Below, in pieces: positions 8,657 to 17,319 of a DNA stretch of 51,629 nt (position 1 is its first letter; each line of letters begins with the position of its first letter). The position numbers and the translations under genes are program-made. Source of the stretch: an uncultured Gemmiger sp. (GTDB lineage Bacteria > Bacillota > Clostridia > Oscillospirales > Ruminococcaceae); contig CALXHS010000080.1 of NCBI GenBank assembly GCA_944388165.1, forward strand, positions 1 to 51,629, given 5' to 3'. The notes below the pieces were generated by a model, which saw only the letters and a list, made by a program, of their open reading frames with translations, did not search any database and was not told the origin of the DNA.

Positions 8657-8697
8657 ACACCGCGGTCCCCTCCCCTGCCGGGAGAAAGCCGCGGTGT
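8657..8697 (-). terminator. Intrinsic terminator of the first MATE gene
   Basis: ACACCGCGG (8657-8665) pairs with CCGCGGTGT (8689-8697); on the minus strand the stem runs into seven T. It lies 24 bases past the MATE stop codon. Confidence 0.85.
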
Positions 8698-8720
8698 CAA
8701 AACAATGGTGAAGGAAGGAG

Positions 8721-10061
8721 TCAGGCGCGGGGACCGGACGCCGTGCGGGCACGGTAGATTTTATAGGCCGCGGCAGCCGCCACCACCTCGGTGATCCAGA
8801 AGGCATGCCAGACGCCGTTGGCCTGCCAGAAACGGCTGAGCACAAAGGCGACGGGGATGATGAAGACAGTGTAGCGCACCAGGGAGATCATAAGGGAGGC
8901 CCCGCCCATGCCCAGGCCTTCCAAGGCGCCGGAGGAGATGACCGACACAGCCGAGATCAGAAAGCCCAGGCTGATGATGCGCAGGGCGGTGGTGCCGATG
9001 GCAATAGTCTCAGCGTTGTCGGAGAAAAGGCCGATGAGTTCCCCGGGGATAAGTTGGCAGAGCACGGTACCCACCACCATGATGGCGGCGGCCAGACCCA
9101 GGGTGACCCGGTAGATACGGCGAACCCGGGCATGTTCCCCGGCGCCGTAGTTGTAGCCGATAATGGGCCGCATGCCCTGCACGATGCCGTTGGCGGGCAG
9201 GTACAGGAAGGTCTGCAGCTTATAATATACGCCCAGCACCAGCACATACACCTGGGAGTAGGTTGCCAGGATGACGTTGAGAGCGGAGATCAGCAGCGAA
9301 GGCAGCGCCAGGTTGAGGGAGGCGGGTACCCCCACCGCGTACAGACGGCCCAGGATACGGCGGCTGGGCCGCAGCGCCCGCCAGCTCAGCCGGATGTTCA
9401 GCGGAAGGAACAGATAGAATCCCAGGTACAACACCAGGCTGATGACCTGACCGATGCCGGTGGCCAGAGCGGCGCCCGCGATGCCCATGCGGGGCACCGG
9501 GCCCAGGCCGAAGATCATGATGGGGTCCAGGATGATGTTGGCCACACAGCCGCAGAGCATGCTGACCATGGTAAGCATCATCCGCCCCGCCGCCTGGTAG
9601 ATTTTTTCAAAGGACATGGCCATGGCAATGACCACCGCAAAGCTGAAAACGATGCGGGAATACCGCACCCCCAGGTCGATGACCTGTCCGTCGGTGGTGA
9701 AGCAGGCCAGGAACATGGGCATAAAGGCAATGCAAATGACCGTGAGTACCAGACCGTGGAGCACATTGCACACAAGGCCCTGGGTGGCGGCCTGGTTCAC
9801 CCGGTCGCTGCGCTGCGCGCCCAGATAGTAGGAGATCACCGCGTTGATGCCGATGGCAAAGCCGATGGTCACCGCGTTGATGAGGTTCTGCACCGGGAAC
9901 ACCAGGGACAGGGCGGTCATGGCCTGTTCACTGATGCGGGCCACAAAATAGCTGTCCACGATGTTGTACAGCGACGACACCATCATGGACAGCACCATAG
10001 GCAGCGACATGGACAGAACCAGGGGCAGCACAGGTTTTTGCTTCATGTAGATTTGATCCAT
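8721..10061 (-). CDS. MATE-family multidrug/cation efflux transporter
   Basis: A 446-residue inner membrane protein with about 12 hydrophobic segments in two similar halves, the normal MATE size. The first helix PMVLSMMVSSLYNIVDSYFV carries the family pattern, and the second half begins near residue 230 (GVPASLNLALPSLLISALN). It exports cationic or organic compounds by sodium or proton antiport. The start is taken as ATG 10061; the frame also opens with a TTG at 10094, but AAAGAGAGG lies downstream of that TTG. The gene has its own promoter and a leader of about 130 bases with two hairpins, the second being an intrinsic terminator, so expression is probably attenuated. Confidence 0.92.
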   Translation of the reverse strand: MDQIYMKQKPVLPLVLSMSLPMVLSMMVSSLYNIVDSYFVARISEQAMTALSLVFPVQNLINAVTIGFAIGINAVISYYLGAQRSDRVNQAATQGLVCNVLHGLVLTVICIAFMPMFLACFTTDGQVIDLGVRYSRIVFSFAVVIAMAMSFEKIYQAAGRMMLTMVSMLCGCVANIILDPIMIFGLGPVPRMGIAGAALATGIGQVISLVLYLGFYLFLPLNIRLSWRALRPSRRILGRLYAVGVPASLNLALPSLLISALNVILATYSQVYVLVLGVYYKLQTFLYLPANGIVQGMRPIIGYNYGAGEHARVRRIYRVTLGLAAAIMVVGTVLCQLIPGELIGLFSDNAETIAIGTTALRIISLGFLISAVSVISSGALEGLGMGGASLMISLVRYTVFIIPVAFVLSRFWQANGVWHAFWITEVVAAAAAYKIYRARTASGPRA

Positions 10062-10103
10062 TGTGTAAGGGTACCTCTCTTTGTTATCCGTCAAGCAGGC
10101 AAC

Positions 10104-10213
10104 AAAAAAGCCACACGGACCAGCCCCGAAAGGGAGTGGTTCGTGTGGCGAAAAGTAATTGCGTACCTAAAGTCCACAGCCGTCCGCAAAGGACGGTTTA
10201 TAGTGTTACTTTA
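10104..10213 (-). promoter_or_regulatory. Candidate attenuator or riboswitch leader of the MATE gene
   Basis: From the predicted start near 10200 the transcript forms a perfect hairpin CCGTCC-TTTGC-GGACGG (10196-10180). Its loop TTGC(G) can pair with (C)GCAA at 10163-10159, just before a large hairpin (10150-10111) that ends in six T. The MATE ribosome site comes after this terminator. Hairpin, pseudoknot and terminator in this order before an exporter gene suggest ligand control. The class is not identified; guanidine-IV (mepA motif) RNAs precede MATE genes in Firmicutes and are one candidate. Confidence 0.5.
10110..10150 (-). terminator. Terminator between the c-di-GMP gene and the MATE gene
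   Basis: GCCACACGGACCA pairs with TGGTTCGTGTGGC (one mismatch), followed by TTTTTT on the minus strand. It lies 115 bases past the stop of the c-di-GMP gene and downstream of a promoter, so it may end that gene, attenuate the MATE gene, or both. Confidence 0.8.
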
Positions 10214-10236
10214 CCTTCCTGCGGCGAATTTGTCAA
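10208..10236 (-). promoter_or_regulatory. Promoter upstream of the MATE leader
   Basis: The minus strand reads TTGACA (10236-10231), 17 bases, TAAAGT (10213-10208). A TATAAA a little further downstream is a less well spaced alternative -10. Confidence 0.6.
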
Positions 10237-10264
10237 GTCCTCTTCCGCCGGAAGATCCTTCCTG

Positions 10265-13200
10265 TCAGGAAAAGTAATCTTCATAGAAGCTGTAACCGTC
10301 TTTGCCGTTGCGCTTGCTGTGGTACATAGCGGTATCCGCCCGGTTCAGGGAACGGGCATAGTCGAAGTGCTCGCTGGATACACAGGTCAGCCCCATGCTG
10401 CAGGTCACCGCATTGTGGGTGTTGGTCCGCAGCTGCTCCAAAAAGCTGTTCAGGCGCTGTTCCAGGCTGTCCCGGGGAATCATGCCCCGGATATAGACCA
10501 GGAATTCGTCGCCGCCCATACGGCCGATGACGTCCCCTTTGCGGAAGGTCTGCAGCAGCTGCTTGGACACCATCTTGAGCATGGCGTCCCCTTCCATGTG
10601 GCCGTGCTGGTCGTTGATCTGCTTGAAGTTGTCGATGTCCAGCAGCAAAAGATACCCGCAGGGGCTGGCAGTGGATTCGATGATGCTGCGGGTCATCTCC
10701 CGCTCAAAGGCGGTGCGGTTGTAGATCTCGGTGAGGGGGTCGCGGTTGGCGGCGTTCACTTGAGCCAGTTCCCGCTCCTTCTCGGCGTTCACGTCCTTCA
10801 GATACAGCAGGGCATATACGCTGCCGGATAACTGTTCCCGGAAGAGGTAAACGGTCAGTTCCACCCAGTGCAGTTCATTGCCGATGCCCCGCCGGTAATA
10901 GAACCGGTGGCTGATGCTGCCTTCCGCAAACATCTTTTCCCAGGCGGCGGGGTCCTGATAATCCTGCAGGACCTTGATTTCCTCCTGGCTCAGGCTCTTG
11001 CCCAGGGCCTTGGTCAGCTCATGGAAGAAATGCTTTTCGGTGTGCAGGTAATCCTTTTCATAACAGCGCCAGACACCGCCCGCCGCCTGCAGTTCGTCCC
11101 GGTCCAGGTCCACCTCCGCATAGGCGATGGCTTCGGACAGAAGCACCTGATAAAACCGGCGCATGCGGCGGTACTCCACCTCCTGGCTGCGTTCGGCGCC
11201 CAGGGGTTCCACCACCACCAGGATGGTATCCAGGTCCTGCAGCTGCTGGCTCAGATGCTGCAGCGTCAGGCGGAACCATTCATAGTTGCCGCTCTTGCCC
11301 CGCAGCTGCACCTGCAGCCGGCCCAGCTCATCCTTCACCCGAAGGCGGGAGAAAGCCTCACTGAAGGCTTGGGCCAAGGCCGGGTGCACCAGGCCGCTGG
11401 CGATCCAGCACTGGGGGAAGTGCTGTTCCTGTTGTTCCTCCCCCTGGAGCAGGAACCGGCGGGAATGGAAGAAGATACTGCCGTTGAGCTCGTTATACTC
11501 AAAGATATCCCGGTCACAGGCCGCGGGCAGGTAGGGCTGCAGTTCCACGTCGTCCACAATGCGGTGATAGCCTTTCAGGCAGATGCGGCCGTTTTCGTCG
11601 GCGGTGCGCACGCCGGTGCAGCGCACCATCACATCCCCGCGAAGAGGATGTTTCCAGGTATATTCCAGCTGTACAGCCTTGCCGGAATCGATCATGTTCT
11701 GTACCGACCGGTCCACGTATTCGTAATAGCCGGGGTTGATGCGGGTATACCAGAAATCGTAGTACTCCGACTTGCTCAGTGCCCTGTCCACACCCAGGGC
11801 CACATCCATGGCGTGATCGCCCAGCATTTCCCGCAGGTTGGCGGCGGGGTCCAGATAGATGACCCACAGCCCCAGCCCCAGGTTGGCGAACACCTGGCGG
11901 CCATCGGCCTGCAGAAGCTGCCGGTAGCGGCGCTCGTTCTGTTCCTGGTGCAGGCGGGTGATAAGGAAATGGGCCAGCACCCGGATCTGGGAATCATCCC
12001 GGATGGAATTGCGGGGGTTATCCACCCCGATGAACCCGATGGTGCTGCCGCCGTCCCGCAAAGGCACGGCGATCAGGCGGGTGATGTCCTGCGCCTGCAG
12101 GGTCCGCCACTCTTCCGGGCTCTGGGTACGGATGCTGTCGGTGTTGAGGATGTAGACCGTCCGATCATGCCGGAACTGTTCCATCCAGCGACGCACTGCC
12201 CCCGGCGGTACCTGCTGCAGGTTATCGTGCTGGGGTTCCACACCGGGGGCACACCATTCGAAGGTGTTGTCCCAGTGGTCCTTCACGCCGGGTGTGGGCT
12301 GGAAAAGATAGGCACGGTCGGCATGGTAATACTGCCCCACCGAAGCCAGCACTCTGTCCACCGCCTCGTCGTAGCGGCTTTCGCCGGAGAGGATGGCGGT
12401 GTTTTCCACAATTTTTTGGGCAAATTCCAGCCGCTCGCCGGTGTCCCGGCTGACATTTTCATGCTTGGTGATGTCGGTGGCGATCTCCAGACGGACCTGG
12501 CGGCCGCCGTACTCGATGAGTTTATCCCGCAGCAGGAAATGCCGCCCGCAGTATTCGTTGTAGTGGTCCCAGGCATAGAAGCTGTCCTGCCGCAGCCGGT
12601 CGTTGGTGCAATGGGGGCAGGGCGAATCCCGCCCCTGCAATACGCGGTAGCACTTGCGGCCGCGGTAGTCCTGCACGCCGAACAGGCTCTGGCCCGCCGG
12701 GTTCAGATAATACAGCTCATAGGTATCGAGATCGCTGATGTAATAGATATTGTTTTCGGAGTTGAGCACCTTCAGGGCCAGTTCGCTTTCGCTGCAGGGA
12801 TCCTCCATGGCAGCAGGGACCGCCTGCCGCTCATAGAAGCGGCGGATACGGGCCTGGCGCTCCTGATAGTCGGGGTTGTCCTCGTCCATAAAGCGGGCTT
12901 CCAGCCCCGCCGGGCTGCAGGGACGGGAAACCAGATACCCCTGCAGGAGCATGGGCCGCAGTTCCTGCAGTACCGTCAGCTCGTCCTCGCTTTCCACCCC
13001 TTCGCAGCAGACCCGGATACGGCTGCTGTTGGCCAGCTGGATCATGTTGCTCAGCAGGCGGTAGTTGTAGGCGCTGCGCTGGATGTTGCGGACAAAAATG
13101 CCGTCGATCTTGATCTCATCCACTTCCAGCTCTTTCAGACGGCTCAGCCCCGAATACCCGGTGCCGAAGTCGTCCACCGAAATTTCGATACCGCTGAGTT

Positions 13201-14509
13201 TCCACTGGCGGAAAATCTCATTGATGCGGGCATACTCCACCAGTTCCAGGCTTTCGGTCACTTCCAGGGTCAGGGCGCTGCCGGGCAGGCCGCTTTCGGC
13301 CAGGGCCCGGAGCACATCCTGGGCCACACTCTCCTGGTACAGCTGGGCGAAGGAAAGGTTGACGCTGATATGGAAATCCGGGACCCGGGCCCGCCAGATC
13401 CGGCACTGGGCCAGGGCCTGGCGCAGCACCCACATTCCCACCTTGCCGATGAGCCCGGACTGTTCCAACAGGGGGATGAATTCCGACGGGGAAACCGCGC
13501 CCCGCTGTTCCGACTGGTAGCGCAGCAGGGCTTCGGCGCCGTAAAGGCGGCCGATGCCGGTGTACACCTGAGCCTGATAGGCCAGAGAGAAGCCGCGGAA
13601 GTCCTTCTCCACGCTGCGCTTGAGTTCGTCCTTCAGCTCCAGGGCGCTGAGTTCTTTTTCGTAGTCTTCCGCCGAAAAGAAAACGATCTGATCCCGCCCC
13701 TGCCGCTTGGCCGAAGCCAGGGTGACTTCGGCATACTGGTACAGGGTCTCGGCGTCGGGGATCTTGTAGGTCAGCAGAGGAACGCACCCGGCCGACAGGG
13801 TACAGCAGTCGGCCATGCGCTGCTGCACATAATGAAAGACCTGGGTGGCCTTTTCCTCGTCGGTATGGGGCAGAATGACGCCGTAGCAGTCGCCCACCGT
13901 ATGGTAGACCCGCTGGCGGCCATAAACAGCCTCCTCAAAGGCGGCACACAGCCTGGCCAGCACCGAGTCGCCGAAGCGGCGGCCGTGCTTGAGGTTGATG
14001 GAACGCAGGTTGTCCACGCCGATGACCAGCAGACTGGCGGGGGTCTTTTCCGCCAGATAGATCTCGGCGTCCTGTTTCAGCCGGTTCAGGTCAAAGGTGT
14101 CCGGCTGCCGGTACAGGTCCGGGTTGCTGACGGCGATGCGACCAATCATCCAGCGGGGGCTTCCCTCCTCGTCCAGGCTGCATTTGCCGCAGCTCTCCAC
14201 CCAGACATACTCCCCGGCATGGCCCCGCAGGCGGTAGCTGCCTTCGTAGGTATTGGTCTCGCCGCGGCTCAGGCGGTGGAACTGCATGGACACGATAGGC
14301 CGGTCCTGGGGATGCACGATGTCATACAATTCATGGGGGGTACAGGTATCATCCGCCCGGCTTGGCAGAGCGAACCGCTCCCAGGTGTTATGGGAAAAGA
14401 CCGCATATCTGCGGGCAAAATCATAATAAAAATAGTATTCGTGAGAGCTTTCCCCCAAAAAATTCAGGGCTTCACGCGAATCATTGGATAATTTCAGATC
14501 AAAAGCCAT
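10265..14509 (-). CDS. Multidomain cyclic-di-GMP protein (PAS, degenerate GGDEF, EAL, PAS, GAF, PAS-like, GGDEF)
   Basis: A 1414-residue soluble protein without membrane helices. Order: PAS-like 20-130; GGDEF-like 135-285 with the active loop changed to VGDCYG (205-210), so probably inactive; EAL 300-545 with EAL at 326-328, DDFGTG 446-451 and CEGVES near 502, so probably an active phosphodiesterase; PAS-like 570-680 containing CPHC (631-634); GAF about 700-855; two or three PAS-like segments 870-1240; C-terminal GGDEF with MGGDEF (GGDEF 1332-1336) and an inhibitory-site RKGD at 1323-1326. It can in principle both make and break cyclic-di-GMP. GGGGGAA precedes ATG 14509. A divergent MerR-type gene starts from an adjacent promoter. 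Input signals are unknown; the CxxC could bind metal or sense redox. Confidence 0.93.
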   Translation of the reverse strand: MAFDLKLSNDSREALNFLGESSHEYYFYYDFARRYAVFSHNTWERFALPSRADDTCTPHELYDIVHPQDRPIVSMQFHRLSRGETNTYEGSYRLRGHAGEYVWVESCGKCSLDEEGSPRWMIGRIAVSNPDLYRQPDTFDLNRLKQDAEIYLAEKTPASLLVIGVDNLRSINLKHGRRFGDSVLARLCAAFEEAVYGRQRVYHTVGDCYGVILPHTDEEKATQVFHYVQQRMADCCTLSAGCVPLLTYKIPDAETLYQYAEVTLASAKRQGRDQIVFFSAEDYEKELSALELKDELKRSVEKDFRGFSLAYQAQVYTGIGRLYGAEALLRYQSEQRGAVSPSEFIPLLEQSGLIGKVGMWVLRQALAQCRIWRARVPDFHISVNLSFAQLYQESVAQDVLRALAESGLPGSALTLEVTESLELVEYARINEIFRQWKLSGIEISVDDFGTGYSGLSRLKELEVDEIKIDGIFVRNIQRSAYNYRLLSNMIQLANSSRIRVCCEGVESEDELTVLQELRPMLLQGYLVSRPCSPAGLEARFMDEDNPDYQERQARIRRFYERQAVPAAMEDPCSESELALKVLNSENNIYYISDLDTYELYYLNPAGQSLFGVQDYRGRKCYRVLQGRDSPCPHCTNDRLRQDSFYAWDHYNEYCGRHFLLRDKLIEYGGRQVRLEIATDITKHENVSRDTGERLEFAQKIVENTAILSGESRYDEAVDRVLASVGQYYHADRAYLFQPTPGVKDHWDNTFEWCAPGVEPQHDNLQQVPPGAVRRWMEQFRHDRTVYILNTDSIRTQSPEEWRTLQAQDITRLIAVPLRDGGSTIGFIGVDNPRNSIRDDSQIRVLAHFLITRLHQEQNERRYRQLLQADGRQVFANLGLGLWVIYLDPAANLREMLGDHAMDVALGVDRALSKSEYYDFWYTRINPGYYEYVDRSVQNMIDSGKAVQLEYTWKHPLRGDVMVRCTGVRTADENGRICLKGYHRIVDDVELQPYLPAACDRDIFEYNELNGSIFFHSRRFLLQGEEQQEQHFPQCWIASGLVHPALAQAFSEAFSRLRVKDELGRLQVQLRGKSGNYEWFRLTLQHLSQQLQDLDTILVVVEPLGAERSQEVEYRRMRRFYQVLLSEAIAYAEVDLDRDELQAAGGVWRCYEKDYLHTEKHFFHELTKALGKSLSQEEIKVLQDYQDPAAWEKMFAEGSISHRFYYRRGIGNELHWVELTVYLFREQLSGSVYALLYLKDVNAEKERELAQVNAANRDPLTEIYNRTAFEREMTRSIIESTASPCGYLLLLDIDNFKQINDQHGHMEGDAMLKMVSKQLLQTFRKGDVIGRMGGDEFLVYIRGMIPRDSLEQRLNSFLEQLRTNTHNAVTCSMGLTCVSSEHFDYARSLNRADTAMYHSKRNGKDGYSFYEDYFS

Positions 14510-14582
14510 GATCTTCCCCCGGGATCCTTTTTATCGATACAGCGCTGTGAATCACGCAGACGGCTGTTTCGTACTAATTTTT

Positions 14583-14611
14583 ATTATACCAGAGGGTACC
14601 GGGGTCTGCAA
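14583..14611 (-). promoter_or_regulatory. Promoter of the c-di-GMP gene
   Basis: The minus strand reads TTGCAG (14611-14606), 17 bases, TATAAT (14588-14583), with TGG before the -10. It lies back to back with the MerR gene promoter, the two -35 boxes being 16 bases apart. Confidence 0.75.
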
Positions 14612-14627
14612 GACGAGCGAGCGGGGG

Positions 14628-14657
14628 TTGCTGCAGCGGCAAAAAGGCTGGTATAAT
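14628..14657 (+). promoter_or_regulatory. Promoter of the MerR-type gene
   Basis: TTGCTG (14628-14633), 18 bases, TATAAT (14652-14657), with TGG before the -10. MerR proteins often act on promoters with long spacers; 18 bases is only slightly long. Confidence 0.65.
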
Positions 14658-14685
14658 GAAAAAAAGCAAGGAGAGGAGCGTTCTT

Positions 14686-15489
14686 ATGCCCCGCTATTAC
14701 CGCATCGGGGAGCTGGCGCGGCTGTACGGTGTCAGCCCCGATCTGCTGCGTTACTACGAACAGCAGAAGCTGCTGTGCCCCCGCCGCACCGAAAACGGAT
14801 ACCGGGCATACAGCATTGAGGATATCTGGCGGCTGAATGTGATTCGGGATCTGCGCACCCTGGATATCCCGGTGGAGACCATCCGCTCCTACCTGGAGGA
14901 CCACAGCGCCGCCACCACCCGCCAGCTGCTGGAGGATGAACTGCAGCTGCTGGACGCCCGCATCCGCCGGCTGGAAACCCTGCGTGGCACCGTGCGGCGG
15001 CGGATGGAGAGCTGCGACCGGGCGTACAGCCTGCCCCTGGGGGAATGCTTTGAGCAGAAGTTCCCGGCGCGCCGGTGCCATGCCCTGCACCAACCCTACC
15101 GCACCGACGCCGAGATGGACCCCCTGATCCAACAGCTGCGCCGGTTCGACCCGGATCACCTGTATGTGTGGGGCAACGATGGCATCGGGTCTTTTGTGGA
15201 CCTGGAAGCCGCCGGGCAGGGGGACTGCCAGCGGTACACCGGGGTGTTCATCCTGCATCCGGAGGGAGAAAGCACCCTGCCCCGGGGTCAGTATCTCTGT
15301 CTGGCATACCGGGGGCCCAATGACCAGAACCACACTTTGGTGCCCCGCCTGCTTTCCGAAGCCGCTGCCCGGGGATACCGCCCCCAGGGCCCGCTGCTGG
15401 AATTTCTGCTGGCAGATATCCACATTTCCGGCGACGACGCCGACCACGTGACCGAACTGCAATTGCGGGTGCGCCCTGCGGAAAGCTGA
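14686..15489 (+). CDS. MerR-family regulator with GyrI-like effector domain
   Basis: A 267-residue regulator. Residues 1-70 form the MerR winged helix (YRIGELARLYGVSPDLLRYYE, NGYRAYS). A coiled dimerisation helix covers about 75-125 and a GyrI/BmrR-type effector domain the rest (near YVWGNDGIGSFV and the PRGQYLCLAYRG motif). Such proteins bind drugs or small hydrophobic ligands and activate exporters. AGGAGAGGAG precedes ATG 14686, so this is preferred over the in-frame ATG at 14656, which overlaps the -10 box. It is divergent from the large c-di-GMP gene and shares its short promoter region, so it may control that gene and itself; this is inferred from position only. Confidence 0.9.
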   Translation: MPRYYRIGELARLYGVSPDLLRYYEQQKLLCPRRTENGYRAYSIEDIWRLNVIRDLRTLDIPVETIRSYLEDHSAATTRQLLEDELQLLDARIRRLETLRGTVRRRMESCDRAYSLPLGECFEQKFPARRCHALHQPYRTDAEMDPLIQQLRRFDPDHLYVWGNDGIGSFVDLEAAGQGDCQRYTGVFILHPEGESTLPRGQYLCLAYRGPNDQNHTLVPRLLSEAAARGYRPQGPLLEFLLADIHISGDDADHVTELQLRVRPAES

Positions 15490-15498
15490 AACAAAAAA

Positions 15499-15527
15499 CA
15501 AGCCGCTCCCCTGCCGGGAGCGGCTTG
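15499..15527. terminator. Bidirectional terminator between MerR gene and ptsI
   Basis: CAAGCCGCTCCC (15499-15510) pairs perfectly with GGGAGCGGCTTG (15516-15527). The minus strand continues TTTTTTG and the plus strand TTGTATT, so both convergent genes can end here. Confidence 0.88.
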
Positions 15528-15557
15528 TTGTATTGACAGGGTCAGGGCCCTGTGTTC

Positions 15558-17237
15558 TCAGTTGTTGGTGTACTCGTCGGCCAGCGCCGCCAGGATGCGG
15601 GGGCTGGTCTCCCGGGTATCGGTCATGCGGATGGCATTGCGCAGAGGCAGCACCGCACGGGGAGAAACGGAGAGTTCATCGATGCCGATGGCCAGGAAGG
15701 TCTCGGTCAGGGTCAGGTCGGCGCCCAGCTCACCGCAGATGCCAACCCAGATGCCGTTCTTGTGGGCGTTGTCGGCCACCATCTTCAGCATGCGCAGGAC
15801 CGCCGGATGGTGGGGATCATAGAAGCGGCCCAGGTCGTTGTTCTGACGGTCACAGGCCAGGGTGTACTGGGTCAGGTCGTTGGTGCCGACGCTGAAGAAG
15901 TCCACTTCCTTGGCCAGGCGGTCGCTGAGCATGACGGCGGCGGGGGTCTCGATCATGATACCCACTTCCACATCGTCACCGTAGGGGATGCCCTCAGCCT
16001 TCAGTTCCCGCTTCACGTCCTCGCACTGGCGCTTGGCTTCCCGCACTTCCCACACGTTGGTGACCATGGGGAACATGATGCGCAGCTTGCCGAAAGCGGA
16101 CGCACGGTACAACGCGCGCAGCTGGGTGTGGAACACTTCCGGCCGGGTCAGGCAGATGCGCAGAGCGCGCATGCCCAGGGCGGGGTTTTCTTCATGAGGC
16201 AGGTTGAAGTAGCCGATCTGCTTGTCGGCGCCGATATCCAGGGTACGGATGATAACTTCCTTGCCGTCCATATCGGCCAGGACCTGCTTGTAGGCTTCAA
16301 ACTGCTGGTCCTCGGTGGGATAATCCTCGCAGTTCAGGTACAGGAATTCGCTGCGGAACAGACCGATGCCGCCGCCGTCGTTCACCTGCACGGCATGCAC
16401 ATCCTCGGGGCTGCCGATGTTGCAGTACACCCGGATGCTCTTGCCGTCCTTGGTGATGTTGGGCTGGCCCTTCAGGGTCTCCAGCAGGCGCTGCAGGCGC
16501 AGCTGCTCTTCCCGCTTCTTCAGCAGCTTGTCCCGGGTCATGTCGTCGGGATCAATGACCACGCTGCCGGTGGCGCCGTCGATGATGACCTGGCGGCCTT
16601 CATATTCCGGCTTGAGGGCGTCGCCCACACCCACAATGGCGGGGATGCCCATGGTGCGGGCCAGGATGGCGGTGTGGCTGGAACCGGAACCGCCCGCGGT
16701 GATAAAGCCCAGGATCTTGGACTTGTCCAGCTGAACGGTCTCGGAGGGTGCCAGATCATCGGCGGCCAGAAGCACCGGCACGTCGGAGGCGATGCCGCCC
16801 TGCACCGCGCCGGCCAGGATGGACAAAAGACGGCGGGAAACGTCCTTCACGTCGGCAGCACGAGCCTGCATATAGCTGTCGTCCATAGCCTCGAACATCT
16901 CGGCAAACTGCAGGGAGGTATCGGCGATAGCGGCCTCGGCGTTCATCTTTTCGTTGGTGATGCGGTCCTCGATGGCCTCTTCGTAGTCCAGGTCCTCCAC
17001 CATCATCTGATGGGTCTCAAACAGCATGGCAGCTTCGTCGCCGGCTTCGGCGCGGGCCTTTTCGGCCAGTTCGCCCAGCTGCTCGATGGCGCCGGTCTGG
17101 GCGCCCTTGAAACGATGCCATTCAGCGTCGGTATCCTCCACAGTATAGCGGGGAATGGAGGTCTTGACACGGTGATAGAAATACAGCGGGCCGATGCCCA
17201 CGCCGGACGATACGCCCTTGCCTTGAATACTGATCAT
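15558..17237 (-). CDS. ptsI: PTS enzyme I (phosphoenolpyruvate-protein phosphotransferase)
   Basis: First enzyme of the sugar phosphotransferase system: takes phosphate from phosphoenolpyruvate and passes it to HPr. The 559 residues are close to the usual 570. The N-terminal helical HPr-binding domain is followed by the phospho-histidine H188 in GGSGSSHTAILAR, and the C-terminal PEP barrel with GIGLFRSEF, EVGIMIETPAA, FFSVGTNDLTQYTLA and the GICGE cysteine. GAGGTG precedes ATG 17237. It lies 82 bases after HPr with a terminator hairpin between, so part of the HPr transcripts should end before ptsI. General PTS genes directly downstream of a sugar-specific permease suggest shared use. Confidence 0.97.
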   Translation of the reverse strand: MISIQGKGVSSGVGIGPLYFYHRVKTSIPRYTVEDTDAEWHRFKGAQTGAIEQLGELAEKARAEAGDEAAMLFETHQMMVEDLDYEEAIEDRITNEKMNAEAAIADTSLQFAEMFEAMDDSYMQARAADVKDVSRRLLSILAGAVQGGIASDVPVLLAADDLAPSETVQLDKSKILGFITAGGSGSSHTAILARTMGIPAIVGVGDALKPEYEGRQVIIDGATGSVVIDPDDMTRDKLLKKREEQLRLQRLLETLKGQPNITKDGKSIRVYCNIGSPEDVHAVQVNDGGGIGLFRSEFLYLNCEDYPTEDQQFEAYKQVLADMDGKEVIIRTLDIGADKQIGYFNLPHEENPALGMRALRICLTRPEVFHTQLRALYRASAFGKLRIMFPMVTNVWEVREAKRQCEDVKRELKAEGIPYGDDVEVGIMIETPAAVMLSDRLAKEVDFFSVGTNDLTQYTLACDRQNNDLGRFYDPHHPAVLRMLKMVADNAHKNGIWVGICGELGADLTLTETFLAIGIDELSVSPRAVLPLRNAIRMTDTRETSPRILAALADEYTNN

Positions 17238-17270
17238 TGGCTTTCACCTCGTTCAATGCATAGCACTACG

Positions 17271-17300
17271 AAAAAAGCGGCCAGCCAGTCGGCTGGCCGC
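17271..17300 (-). terminator. Terminator between HPr gene and ptsI
   Basis: GCGGCCAGCC (17277-17286) pairs with GGCTGGCCGC (17291-17300) over a 4-base loop; the minus strand continues with six T. As no clear ptsI promoter follows, it probably works partially and sets an excess of HPr over enzyme I. Confidence 0.85.
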
Positions 17301-17319
17301 AACGGAGTCGGACAGGAAA

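Noticed and set aside
10868-14491. A 1207-codon open frame antisense to the c-di-GMP gene
   Set aside because: The opposite strand has clear catalytic motifs; this frame has no recognisable domain.
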